A stretch of 14,599 nucleotides of DNA from Desulfovibrio sp. UBA4079 (GTDB lineage Bacteria > Desulfobacterota > Desulfovibrionia > Desulfovibrionales > Desulfovibrionaceae), in contig DFYP01000086.1 of NCBI GenBank assembly GCA_002382645.1, forward strand, positions 1-14,599, in the 5' to 3' direction. How positions within the stretch are numbered: the stretch's first letter is position 1; every line of letters begins with the position of its first letter. The translations under genes and the position numbers were made by a program. Shown here piece by piece: positions 1-7,896 of this stretch. The notes beneath the pieces were generated by a model. The model did not search any database and was not told the origin of the DNA. It saw only the letters and a program-made list of their open reading frames with translations.

Positions 1-1
1 G

Positions 2-1639
2 GTCTACCGCGTGTCCCACGGGCTCACCGACCAGGACACGGCCATGTCCGCGCTGCTTCTGCCCATGATCCAGCCCCGGGCCGCCGGGGTGCTCTACACC
101 CTGGACCCCGAGGGCTGCGTGGCGGCCCGGTCCGGCGAGGCCATGTCCCTGTTCGCCGTGCCCGGCCTGGGCGAGAGCCTGGTGGACGGCAGCCGCACGC
201 CGCAGCGCCTGCTCCTGCCGCGCACCGGCGAGGCCCGGGCCCTGGCGCCCTGTTCCGAGCCGGACACGGGCTTGGTGGGGCCGTCGCTCATGACCCGGCT
301 GCGCGACGCGGGCCTGGTCCTGGAGGGGCTTTTCGGCAGCCCCCAGGACGTGGAATGGGCGGCCGATGCCGAGGACCGGCTGTACATCCTCCAGTCCCGG
401 CCCTTCCACATGGACCAGCCCCGGCCCGCGCCCAAGGCCGTGTCCGGGGCCGAGGTCCTGCTCAAGGATCTGACCCGGGCCTCGGCCGGAGTGGCAGCCG
501 GAACCGTGCGGCACCTGCGCACCGTGGGCGAGGTCGCGAGCTTTCCGCCCGGCAGCGTGGTGGTCACGGCCCATCTGCCGCCCATCCTGGCCCAGTTCAT
601 GGGCCGGATCGCGGCCGTGGTGGCCGAGGCCGGGTCCCGGGCCAGCCATTTAGCCTCGGTGGCCCGGGAGAACGGCATCCCGGTGGTGGTCGGCCCCGAT
701 GCCTTCGCGGCCCTGCCCGAGGGCAGCCAGGTCACGGTGGATGCCGACGCCGGGGTGGTCTATGCCGGGGTGGTGGAGCGCCTCCTGCCCCCGGCCGACG
801 GGCCCGGCGGGAGCCGGGTGGAGCCCGGTTTCGAGCGCATTCTGCCGCTCACCGTGCGGCTCTCGCTCACCGATCCCGAGGCCCCGGAGTTCACCCCCGA
901 GGGCTGCAAGTCCTTCCACGACCTGGTGCGCTTCTGCCACGAGAAGGGCGTGGCCGAGATGTTCAGCCTGGTGGGCCGGGGCGGACGCGGCCTGGCCAGC
1001 TCCCGCAAGCTCAAGACCGAGCTGCCCTTGGTGCTCTACATCCTGGACCTGGAGAACGGCCTGTTCGAATCCGGCCGGGCCCGCGACGAGGTGGTGCCCG
1101 AGGACATCAAGAGCCAGCCCATGTGGGCCTTCTGGTGGGGCCTGGCCGACCCGGAGGTGGGCTGGGGCGACCTGGTGCACGTGGACTGGGAGGAGATGGA
1201 CCGGATCAGCGCCGGGATCTTCACCAAGAACACCCGGCTCCTGGCCAGCTACGCCATCATCTCCGCGGACTACCTGCACTGCATGATCCGCTTCGGCTAC
1301 CACTTTTCGGTGCTGGACTCGGTCTGCTCGGCCGAGGCCAACAGCAACTACGTGCACTTCCGCTTCAAGGGCGGCGGCGGGAGCCTGGATCAGCGCCTCC
1401 TGCGCCTGGAGTTCCTGGTGGAGGTCCTGACCCGCCTGGGCTTCGACTGCTCCACCCGCGGCGACATGCTCGACGCCCGCTACGCCCGCAAGTCCGAGGG
1501 CGATACCCAGAAACGCCTGGCGGCCCTGGGCTACCTCACGGCCGTGACCCGGCTCATGGACATGGGCCTCAAGGACCGGGCCCAGGTGGCCGAGCTCGTG
1601 GAGCGCCACCTGGCGCGCATCGAGCGGGGACGCGGATGA
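2..1639 (+). CDS. PEP-synthase/PPDK-like phosphotransferase with an unassigned C-terminal domain, 5'-partial
   Basis: The reading frame is open to the left edge, so the true start lies outside the window; residues below count from the GTG at position 11. Residues 1-131 look like the end of the ATP-grasp domain of PEP synthase/pyruvate phosphate dikinase, with the typical DVEWA (113-117) and LQSRP (127-131). Residues about 155-255 are the swivelling phosphohistidine domain: GSRASHLASVARENGIPVVVG-type motif with candidate phospho-acceptor His213. In classical enzymes a PEP/pyruvate-binding TIM barrel follows. Here the last ~270 residues show none of its motifs and instead carry NYVHFRFKGGG (446-456) and a helical end. 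The acceptor of the phosphate is therefore not predictable. The stop overlaps the start of the next gene (ATGA, 1636-1639), implying co-translation with a phosphatase. Family assignment is firm for the first two domains; the reaction is unknown. Confidence 0.85.
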   Translation, partial: VYRVSHGLTDQDTAMSALLLPMIQPRAAGVLYTLDPEGCVAARSGEAMSLFAVPGLGESLVDGSRTPQRLLLPRTGEARALAPCSEPDTGLVGPSLMTRLRDAGLVLEGLFGSPQDVEWAADAEDRLYILQSRPFHMDQPRPAPKAVSGAEVLLKDLTRASAGVAAGTVRHLRTVGEVASFPPGSVVVTAHLPPILAQFMGRIAAVVAEAGSRASHLASVARENGIPVVVGPDAFAALPEGSQVTVDADAGVVYAGVVERLLPPADGPGGSRVEPGFERILPLTVRLSLTDPEAPEFTPEGCKSFHDLVRFCHEKGVAEMFSLVGRGGRGLASSRKLKTELPLVLYILDLENGLFESGRARDEVVPEDIKSQPMWAFWWGLADPEVGWGDLVHVDWEEMDRISAGIFTKNTRLLASYAIISADYLHCMIRFGYHFSVLDSVCSAEANSNYVHFRFKGGGGSLDQRLLRLEFLVEVLTRLGFDCSTRGDMLDARYARKSEGDTQKRLAALGYLTAVTRLMDMGLKDRAQVAELVERHLARIERGRG

Positions 1640-2718
1640 GCGCCGAGGGCGGGGCCCAGGCCCCCACCTGGATCACCGACCGGCTGGCCGTGGGCGGCGC
1701 GCCCATGTCCTATGAGCACCTGGAGACCCTGCGCGCGGCCGGGATCACGGCCATCCTGAACCTCTGCGGCGAGTTCTGCGACCTGCACGAGATCGAGGAG
1801 CAGTCCGGGTTCGAGGTCTATTATCTGCCGATCCACGACGAGGAGGCCCCGGACCTCCAGGCCCTGGAAAAGGCCCTGGAGTGGCTGGACGAGGCCCTGT
1901 ACCTGGGCAAGAAGGTCTACATCCACTGCCGCCACGGCATCGGCCGCACCGGCACGGTGCTCAACGCCTATCTCCTGCGCCGGGGCCTGGGCCACAAGCT
2001 GGCCTGGCTCAAGCTGCGCAAGCTGCGCTCCAAGCCCTCCAACTTCGAGCAGTGGTGGACCGTGCGCAAGTATGGCCGCAAGGCCGGCCAGCTCACGGTG
2101 CGCGAGCCCTCCCTGGAGTACAAGAACCTCGTGGACCTGGGGCCGTTTTTGGAAGACTACGCGGCCCTGGTGCAGCGGGCCGGGGACCTTCTGGACTACG
2201 AGCGCAAGACGCCACCGCTCTGCGGCCGGGACCACGACCGCTGCTGCTTCGTGCCCGTGCGGCTGTCCCTGGTGGAGGCCGTGCACGTGCGCCGGAAGGT
2301 GGACGCGGCCACTTCCAGCCAGGCCCGCCAGGAACTCATCGGCCGCGCCGTGGAGGCGGCCCGCAGCGAGCGCGAGACCCGGGCCGCGGTGCCCGCGGGA
2401 GCGTCGTCAACGGAGTTCTGTCTGACCGCCTCGGGCGCGCGCTGCCCCCTGTCCGAAGAGGGCCGCTGCCTGATCTTTGATTTCCGGCCCTTGCAGTGCC
2501 GGACTTTCGAGCTGCCCGAGGAGACCAAGGAGGACTTCTGGCGGACCATGGCCGCGCCGGTCCTGGACAAGACCTCCTCGCAGCTGTTCTTCGCGCTGAC
2601 CTCGAAGTTCCCCAAGCAGGGACCGCCCAGCTTCAGCCTGCCCGACGTGGTCTCGGGCAAGTACGTGCAGGAATTCTTCCACGCCCTGATGCAGGCGGGA
2701 GCGGGGCAGGGGGCCTAG
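1636..2718 (+). CDS. Dual-specificity-type protein phosphatase fused to YkgJ-like Cys-cluster domain
   Basis: The protein has 360 aa. The start ATG overlaps the upstream stop (ATGA), with only a weak GGGGA ribosome site, so translational coupling is likely. Residues about 11-145 form a dual-specificity/tyrosine phosphatase domain. The P-loop HCRHGIGRT (97-105) supplies the nucleophile Cys98 and Arg104, and Asp68 in LPIHDEE is the likely general acid. After a linker, residues about 196-290 carry seven cysteines in a YkgJ-family arrangement: C196, then CC at 203-204, C262, C270, C278, and FRPLQCR with C288. YkgJ-like domains are presumed to bind a metal (zinc or iron) or Fe-S centre, but their role is poorly defined. 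The fusion suggests a metal- or redox-sensing phosphatase, which is inference. Its substrate could be the phosphoprotein made by the upstream gene. The gene ends head-on into fliI, with the stop codons overlapping. Confidence 0.85.
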   Translation: MSAEGGAQAPTWITDRLAVGGAPMSYEHLETLRAAGITAILNLCGEFCDLHEIEEQSGFEVYYLPIHDEEAPDLQALEKALEWLDEALYLGKKVYIHCRHGIGRTGTVLNAYLLRRGLGHKLAWLKLRKLRSKPSNFEQWWTVRKYGRKAGQLTVREPSLEYKNLVDLGPFLEDYAALVQRAGDLLDYERKTPPLCGRDHDRCCFVPVRLSLVEAVHVRRKVDAATSSQARQELIGRAVEAARSERETRAAVPAGASSTEFCLTASGARCPLSEEGRCLIFDFRPLQCRTFELPEETKEDFWRTMAAPVLDKTSSQLFFALTSKFPKQGPPSFSLPDVVSGKYVQEFFHALMQAGAGQGA

Positions 2719-4184
2719 CGGGGCTTGGGCGTGGCCGGTTTGGCCGTGGTCTTGGCCTTGACCGGAGCGCCCTTGGCCGGCGGAGCCTTGGGCGGCTGGG
2801 GCTTGGCCTGCTGCGGCTTGGCCTGGGGCTGGGCCGCTGCCGCGGGCTTTTCCTCGCCCACGGCCTGGGCCGACAGGGCCATGAGCCGGGCGTAGCTCTC
2901 TTCCAGGGTCTGGCGTTCGCCCACGCGCTGCTGGAGAAAGCCGTTGATGGGCGCGATGAGCTTGAGCGCGGTGTCGATGTCCGCGCTGGAGCCGCGCTGG
3001 TAGGCCCCGATGTTGACCATGTCCTCCACGCGCTTGAATGTGGCCAGGTACTTCAGCGCCACGCGGCCGGAGTCCTGGACCTCGTCCGGGGTGATGTCCG
3101 CGCGCAGACGGGACACGCTCTTGAGCACGTCGATGGCCGGGTAGTGGCCCTGGTCGGCCAGGTCGCGGGTGAGCACGATGTGGCCGTCCAGGATGGCGCG
3201 GGTGGCGTCGGCGATGGGTTCGGTGAAGTCGTCCCCGTCCACCAGCACGGTGTAGATGCCGGTGATCGAGCCCGCTGCGCTTTTGCCCGCGCGCTCCAGG
3301 AGCTTGGGCAGGTGGGCGAAGACGCTCGGGGTGTAGCCGCCGCGCGTGGGCGGCTCGCCCGCGGCCAGGCCCACTTCGCGGCCGGCCATGGCGAAGCGCG
3401 TCACCGAGTCCATCATGAGCAGCACGTCCTTGCCCTTGTCCCGGAAGAATTCCGCGATGGCCGTGGCGGCGTAGGCCGCGCGCATGCGGATGAGCGGGCT
3501 CTTGTCCGAGGTGGCCACCACGAGCACGGAACGGGCCAGGCCCTCGGGCCCCAGGTCGCGTTCGATGAACTCCAGCACCTCTCTGCCGCGCTCGCCCACC
3601 AGGCCGATGACGTTCACGTCGGCCTTGGTGTAGCGGGCCATCATGCCCAAGAGGGTGCTCTTGCCCACGCCGGAGCCGGCCATGATGCCCACGCGCTGGC
3701 CCTTGCCCAGGGTGAGCAGGCCGTTGATGGCGCGCACGCCCACATCCAGGGGCTCCACGATGCGCGGCCGGAGCATGGGGTTGGGCGGCTCGCCGAACAG
3801 CGGGCGGAAGGACTCCGGGATGAACGGGCCCAGGGCGTCCAGGGGCTCGCCGAAGGCGTCCACGGTGCGGCCCAGCAGGGCCTCGCCCACGGGCATGTGC
3901 GGCGGGGCCGAGGTGTTGCGGATGAGGCAGCCCGGGCTGACCCCGCGCAGTTCGCCGTAGGGCATGAACAGGCAGGCTCCGCCCCGGAAGCCCACGACCT
4001 CGGCGGCGATGGGCTCGGTGTTGGATTCGGCGTCCGGCAGCAGGTGGCAGACCGAGCCCAGGGGGGCCTTGATGCCCTGGCCCTCGGCGATGAGGCCCAC
4101 CACCTTGGTGATCTTGCCGTAGGTCAGGCAGGGCTCCAGTTCCTGGAACAGGGAACAGCAGCCCCGGGGATCAAGCGCCGCCAT
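2715..4184 (-). CDS. fliI: Flagellar export ATPase FliI with extended C-terminal tail
   Basis: FliI is the cytoplasmic hexameric ATPase that powers unfolding and delivery of rod, hook and filament subunits to the flagellar type III export gate. The 489-aa product is an F1-beta-like ATPase throughout: N-terminal barrel (about 20-100), Walker A GSGVGKST (170-177), GERGREVLEF with the catalytic glutamate region (197-206), and Walker B VLLMMDS (254-260). Residues 1-442 cover the usual family length. Residues 443-489 are an additional Pro/Ala/Lys/Gln-rich, probably disordered basic tail. ATG at 4182-4184 overlaps the 3' end of fliH by 14 bp. No fliJ follows; the gene ends with its stop overlapping that of a convergent phosphatase gene. 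Confidence 0.96.
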   Translation of the reverse strand: MAALDPRGCCSLFQELEPCLTYGKITKVVGLIAEGQGIKAPLGSVCHLLPDAESNTEPIAAEVVGFRGGACLFMPYGELRGVSPGCLIRNTSAPPHMPVGEALLGRTVDAFGEPLDALGPFIPESFRPLFGEPPNPMLRPRIVEPLDVGVRAINGLLTLGKGQRVGIMAGSGVGKSTLLGMMARYTKADVNVIGLVGERGREVLEFIERDLGPEGLARSVLVVATSDKSPLIRMRAAYAATAIAEFFRDKGKDVLLMMDSVTRFAMAGREVGLAAGEPPTRGGYTPSVFAHLPKLLERAGKSAAGSITGIYTVLVDGDDFTEPIADATRAILDGHIVLTRDLADQGHYPAIDVLKSVSRLRADITPDEVQDSGRVALKYLATFKRVEDMVNIGAYQRGSSADIDTALKLIAPINGFLQQRVGERQTLEESYARLMALSAQAVGEEKPAAAAQPQAKPQQAKPQPPKAPPAKGAPVKAKTTAKPATPKPR

Positions 4185-4923
4185 GCTCCGCTCCGCCTGC
4201 CAGGGCTCCGGCCAGGCGGTCCAGGATGGCCGCCACCTCCTTCCAGCGCGCGTCCAGGGAGTTGTCGGCCATGCCGGTGCGCGACTCCAGGATCACGCCG
4301 CCGGAGGCCACGGCCTTGTCGCCCCGGGTCTTCCACTGCTCCAGCCGGGGGAAGGCGGCGCGGGCCTGGGTCAGAAGAATCTCCATGCCCTCCACGTCCT
4401 CGGGAGCCACGCGCACGGTGATCTGGCGCAGGCTCTCCATGCGTTCCAGGGCCTCCTGGAGCAGGGTGTCGAGAATTTCCTTGCGGCGCTCGGCCATTTC
4501 CACGCCCACGGCCTTGTGCACGGCCAGCTGGATGAGCCGGGCGAAATCCTGGCGCTGGGCCTCGAATATGCGGACTTCCTGGGTCTGGATGGCCTCCAGG
4601 ATGGTGCCGAGCGTCATGCCGAACTCGCGCATCTGGCGGTCCACCTCGGCCTGGGCCTGGGCATAGCCCTCGGCCTGGCCGTCCTGGCGGGCCTGCTCTT
4701 TGATCTCCTGGGCCTCGCGGCGGGCGTCGGCCAGGAGCTTCACGGCCGCGTCCTGGGCCTTGGCGCGCACGCGTTCCAGGAGGACGGAGCAGGACTCCTC
4801 GTCCCAGGTGGGCGGCTTCTTGCCCTCCATCTCCTGGATGGTCATGACGTCCGGGCCGGGCGTGTCCATGCCCAGGATGACCCGGCCGGAGAAGTACTTG
4901 CCTCCGGACTCAGACGAAGACAT
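4171..4923 (-). CDS. fliH: Flagellar assembly protein FliH
   Basis: FliH (250 aa) is the peripheral stalk/stator protein that dimerises, binds the N-terminus of FliI, and docks the ATPase at the C-ring and export gate. The sequence shows the family layout: a variable N-terminal region (1-50), a long charged Ala/Glu/Gln/Arg-rich coiled-coil segment (about 55-130, with AREAQEIKEQARQDGQAEG-like heptads), and a C-terminal domain resembling V/F-type ATPase delta/E subunits, including ASGGVILESRTGMADNSLDA near 206-225. The ATG at 4921-4923 overlaps the end of fliG by 14 bp, and the TGA lies inside the start of fliI, so fliG, fliH and fliI are translationally linked. Sequence identity within this family is low; assignment rests on the FliH-type C-terminus and the position between fliG and fliI. 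Confidence 0.94.
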   Translation of the reverse strand: MSSSESGGKYFSGRVILGMDTPGPDVMTIQEMEGKKPPTWDEESCSVLLERVRAKAQDAAVKLLADARREAQEIKEQARQDGQAEGYAQAQAEVDRQMREFGMTLGTILEAIQTQEVRIFEAQRQDFARLIQLAVHKAVGVEMAERRKEILDTLLQEALERMESLRQITVRVAPEDVEGMEILLTQARAAFPRLEQWKTRGDKAVASGGVILESRTGMADNSLDARWKEVAAILDRLAGALAGGAEHGGA

Positions 4924-5908
4924 CGCCCGAACCCCTGCTGACCACGATGCGGCCCTCGTCCTCGAGGCGGCGCACGGTCTTGACGATGTTCTGCTGGGCG
5001 CCTTCCACCTCGGAGAGCTTCACCGGGCCCATGATCTCCAGGTCTTCCCGGATCATCGCGCCGGCGCGTTCGGAGAGGTTCTTGAGGAACTTTTCCTTGA
5101 GCTCGTCGGAGGCGCCCTTGAGGGCCGTGGTCAGGTCCTCGTTGGAGATCTCCTTCAAGAGTTCGCGCACGCCGCGGTCGTCCAGGGCCTTGATGTCCTC
5201 GAACACGAACATGAGGTTGCGGATGTCCTCGGCCATCTGCGAGGATTCCTCCTCGATCTCGGAGAGGACCTCTTCCTCGGTGGCGCGGTCCACGGCGTTG
5301 AGAATCTCGGCCACGGCCTGCACGCCGCCGACCTTCTTGCCTTCCTTGCCGCCCATGGCGATGAGCTGGCTCTGGAGGACCTTGTCCACCTCCATGAGCA
5401 TCTCGGCGGCCACGGCCTCCAGCTTGGCCAGGCGCATGAGCACCTCGGCGCGCACGCCCGCGGGCAGGTTCTGGAGCAGTTCCGCGGCCTGGTCCGGGTG
5501 CAGGTGGCCCAGGATCAGGGCCAGGGTCTGCGGGTGTTCGTTGCGGAGGATCTGCGCCAGGATGCGCGGGCTCACGTTCTCCAGTTCCTGGAACGGCACC
5601 GGGCCGGTGTCGATCTCCAGGGAGTCCATGATGTACTTGGCCGTCTCCGGGTCCAGGGACTTGGCCAGCATGCGCTTGACCTGCTCCGGGCCGCCAATGA
5701 GCAGCTCGGCCCCGTAGATCAGGGACTCGTTGTATTCCTTGAGCACCTCCATGACCTGCTCCTTGGGCACGGAGTCGATCTCCAGCATGGCCTTGGAGAT
5801 GGTCGCGATCTCGGTGCGCTCCAGGCGCTTGAAGACCTCGGAGGTGAACTTCTCACCCAGGGCGAGCAGCACGATGGCCGTTTTCTGGGGACCGCTGAAG
5901 CCGCTCAC
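4910..5908 (-). CDS. fliG: Flagellar motor switch protein FliG
   Basis: FliG (332 aa) joins the MS ring to the C ring. It transmits torque from stator units and switches rotation direction with FliM. The N-terminal domain begins GPQKTAIVLLALGE (6-19), the middle domain carries the diagnostic EHPQT (124-128), and the C-terminal domain has MFVFEDI (233-239) followed by the charged torque helix (DDRGVRELLKEI, about 243-254). The start is GTG, chosen because AGGAGG lies exactly 6 nt upstream and the protein then begins where FliG proteins normally do; there is no nearby in-frame ATG. Only one base separates the fliF stop codon (TAG) from this GTG. It overlaps fliH by 14 bp. Confidence 0.97.
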   Translation of the reverse strand: MSGFSGPQKTAIVLLALGEKFTSEVFKRLERTEIATISKAMLEIDSVPKEQVMEVLKEYNESLIYGAELLIGGPEQVKRMLAKSLDPETAKYIMDSLEIDTGPVPFQELENVSPRILAQILRNEHPQTLALILGHLHPDQAAELLQNLPAGVRAEVLMRLAKLEAVAAEMLMEVDKVLQSQLIAMGGKEGKKVGGVQAVAEILNAVDRATEEEVLSEIEEESSQMAEDIRNLMFVFEDIKALDDRGVRELLKEISNEDLTTALKGASDELKEKFLKNLSERAGAMIREDLEIMGPVKLSEVEGAQQNIVKTVRRLEDEGRIVVSRGSGDVFV

Positions 5909-5909
5909 G

Positions 5910-7505
5910 CTATGCCTCCTGCTTGATCCAGACCCGGAACAGTCTCACGGTCTGCTCCATGTTCTGCTCCGAGAGCTGGAGGGCCTGCGCCTTGATGTTT
6001 TCCAGCTTCCGTGCGTCGGCCAGAGCCGCCTCGTCCAGTTCGCCTTCCTCGATGGCCAGGCGCTCCATGCCGGGCAGTCCGGCCACCTCGGCGATCTCCT
6101 GCTCGGCCACGCGCGGCCGGATGAGCGACATGACCACCGGCCGGACCACCATGATCAGGAAGAGGAAGATGAGCAGGCCGTTGAGGAAGGGCTTGCCCAG
6201 GCGCTGGGCGTATTCCAGCATGGTCCGCATGAGCGTCTGGCCGTCCTCGATCTCGGGGGTTCCGAAGGAGATGTTCGAGACCTCCACGGCGTCGCCGCGG
6301 TTGCGGTCAAAGCCCACGGCCGAGCGCACCAGGTTCTGGATGCGCTGCATCTCCTCGGCCGAGCGCGGGGTGTAGGCCATCTGGCCGGTGTTCGCGTCCT
6401 TGGCGTAGGTGCCGTCCACGATAACAGCGACACTCAGGCGCTGCAACTCGCCCACCGGCGAGATGATGCTCTGCTCTTCCTTGTTGATCTCGTAGTTGGT
6501 GGTGCGGGCCTCACGGGTGGAGTCCTGGGTGGACTGGGTGCCGGCGAAGCCGTCGCCCCGGAAATTGGCCTCGGGCGCGCCGCCGTCGATGGCCGCGCGG
6601 CCCTGGGTGCTCTCCTCGCTGCGGTTCTCGGAGCGCACCACCGTGGCGTTGGGATCGTACATCTCCTTGCGGGTGGTCTTCTGGCTGAAGTCCAGGTCCG
6701 CGTTCACCCGGGCGATGACCTTCTGGGGTCCGACCACGGGCATGAGCAGCTCCTCGATGCGCCGCTCGAGCTTGCGCTCCATCTGGGCCTTGTAGTCCAG
6801 CTGGGTGGTGGACAGGCCCGGGTTGGCCGAGTCGTCCTCCGGGGTGTACAGGGGCTGGCCGTTCATGTCCGTGATGGTGATGCGCTTCTTGTCCAGGCCC
6901 TCCACGGACATGGACACCAGGTTCACGATGCCCTGGATCTGCTTGGGCTCCAGCGCGGCCTTGTCCTTGAGCTTCAAGACCACCGAGGCCGAGGGCGGGA
7001 TCTGGTCCTCGATGAACAGGCTCTTGTGCGGCAGGACCAGGTGGACGCGGGCCTTGTCGATCTGCGGAAATTCGCTGATGGTGCGCGACAGCTCACCCTG
7101 CAGGGCGCGCTGGTAGTTGATCTGCTGCACGAAGTCGGTCTGGCCGACCTTGAGCTCGTCGAAGATCTCGAAGCCGATGCCCTGGCCGTGGAGGTTGCCC
7201 TCGCCGGCGATCTTCAGGCGCAGGTCATAGACCCGGTCCGCCGGCACCAGGATGGTCTGGCCGTTGTCCTGAAGCTCGTAGGGGTCCTTGCTGCCCTTGA
7301 GCATGCTCACGATCTTGGACGCGTCCTCGGGGTAGAGCTTGGAATAGAGCACGCGGTAGTCCGGCCGGTTGAGCCAGTAGATCATGAGCACGAAGGCGAG
7401 GCTCACGGAAACCGTCAGGGCCGCCAGCAGGATGCGCTGCGACATCGTGCGGTTGGACCAGTAGGTGTTGAGCTTCTGGATGTACTGCTTGATGGCGGGG
7501 GGCAT
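5910..7505 (-). CDS. fliF: Flagellar MS-ring protein FliF
   Basis: FliF (531 aa) is the inner-membrane MS-ring protein on which the basal body is built. It shows two membrane segments (about 25-44 and 440-461) bracketing a large periplasmic part with the ring-building motifs. The YscJ/FliF secretin-like domain covers about 48-225 (PDYRVLYSKLYPEDASKIV, then ARVHLVLP at 152-159). A second ring-building domain surrounds a Ser/Gly-rich variable loop (about 295-335). The cytoplasmic C-terminus ends in VRLFRVWIKQEA, the segment that binds FliG in this family. ATG at 7503-7505 is preceded by a purine-rich AGGAG about 8 nt upstream. The stop is one base before fliG, and 44 bp separate it from fliE. 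Membrane topology is inferred from hydrophobicity. Confidence 0.97.
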   Translation of the reverse strand: MPPAIKQYIQKLNTYWSNRTMSQRILLAALTVSVSLAFVLMIYWLNRPDYRVLYSKLYPEDASKIVSMLKGSKDPYELQDNGQTILVPADRVYDLRLKIAGEGNLHGQGIGFEIFDELKVGQTDFVQQINYQRALQGELSRTISEFPQIDKARVHLVLPHKSLFIEDQIPPSASVVLKLKDKAALEPKQIQGIVNLVSMSVEGLDKKRITITDMNGQPLYTPEDDSANPGLSTTQLDYKAQMERKLERRIEELLMPVVGPQKVIARVNADLDFSQKTTRKEMYDPNATVVRSENRSEESTQGRAAIDGGAPEANFRGDGFAGTQSTQDSTREARTTNYEINKEEQSIISPVGELQRLSVAVIVDGTYAKDANTGQMAYTPRSAEEMQRIQNLVRSAVGFDRNRGDAVEVSNISFGTPEIEDGQTLMRTMLEYAQRLGKPFLNGLLIFLFLIMVVRPVVMSLIRPRVAEQEIAEVAGLPGMERLAIEEGELDEAALADARKLENIKAQALQLSEQNMEQTVRLFRVWIKQEA

Positions 7506-7549
7506 GGGAGGAGCTCCTCGTTTCCTTGTGTCGCTTCAGTATGCTGCCG

Positions 7550-7879
7550 CTAGAAGCTCAGGCGCATGAGTTCCTGGTAGGCCGAGAGCACCTTGTTGCG
7601 CACCGCGCTGGTCATGCTCATGGCCACGCCGGCCTTCTGCAGGCTGATCATCAGTTCGTGGACGTTCTCGCTTTTGCCCGCGGCAAAGGCCTCGATGAGG
7701 CCGCTCTTTTCGGACTCCATGGCGTTGACCTTCTCCAGGGAGCTGGTCAGGGCGTCCATGAAGCCGCCGTTTTCGGCCTGGGGCTTGGTGCCCAGGGCCT
7801 TGGCGACCTTGCCCTCGATGGCTTGGCGCTGTCCCAGGGCCTGCTGGTAGGCCTTGATGCCGTAAGTGCTGCCGATCAT
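7550..7879 (-). CDS. fliE: Flagellar hook-basal body protein FliE
   Basis: FliE (109 aa, the usual family length) is the junction protein between the MS ring and the proximal rod, and one of the first exported substrates. The conserved C-terminal part is clear: SLEKVNAMESEKSGLIEAFA (about 47-66), then VHELMISLQKAGVAMSMTSA (about 73-92), and a C-terminus VLSAYQELMRLSF typical of FliE. The ATG at 7877-7879 lies 17 bp after flgC. Its ribosome site is weak (a G run 8 nt upstream), so coupling to flgC translation is likely. Confidence 0.95.
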   Translation of the reverse strand: MIGSTYGIKAYQQALGQRQAIEGKVAKALGTKPQAENGGFMDALTSSLEKVNAMESEKSGLIEAFAAGKSENVHELMISLQKAGVAMSMTSAVRNKVLSAYQELMRLSF

Positions 7880-7896
7880 GCCTCATTCCCCCCGGG

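Noticed and set aside
355..1635. N-terminal extension of the phosphatase through the whole upstream gene
   Set aside because: It is Pro/Arg/Gly-rich frame-shadow sequence inside the PEP-synthase-like gene. The phosphatase domain begins right after the ATG at 1636.
2496..4421. Long plus-strand open frame (641 codons) opposite fliI and running past it into fliH
   Set aside because: It is the antisense shadow of fliI and part of fliH, with compositional Gly/Ala/His/Gln bias and no domain.
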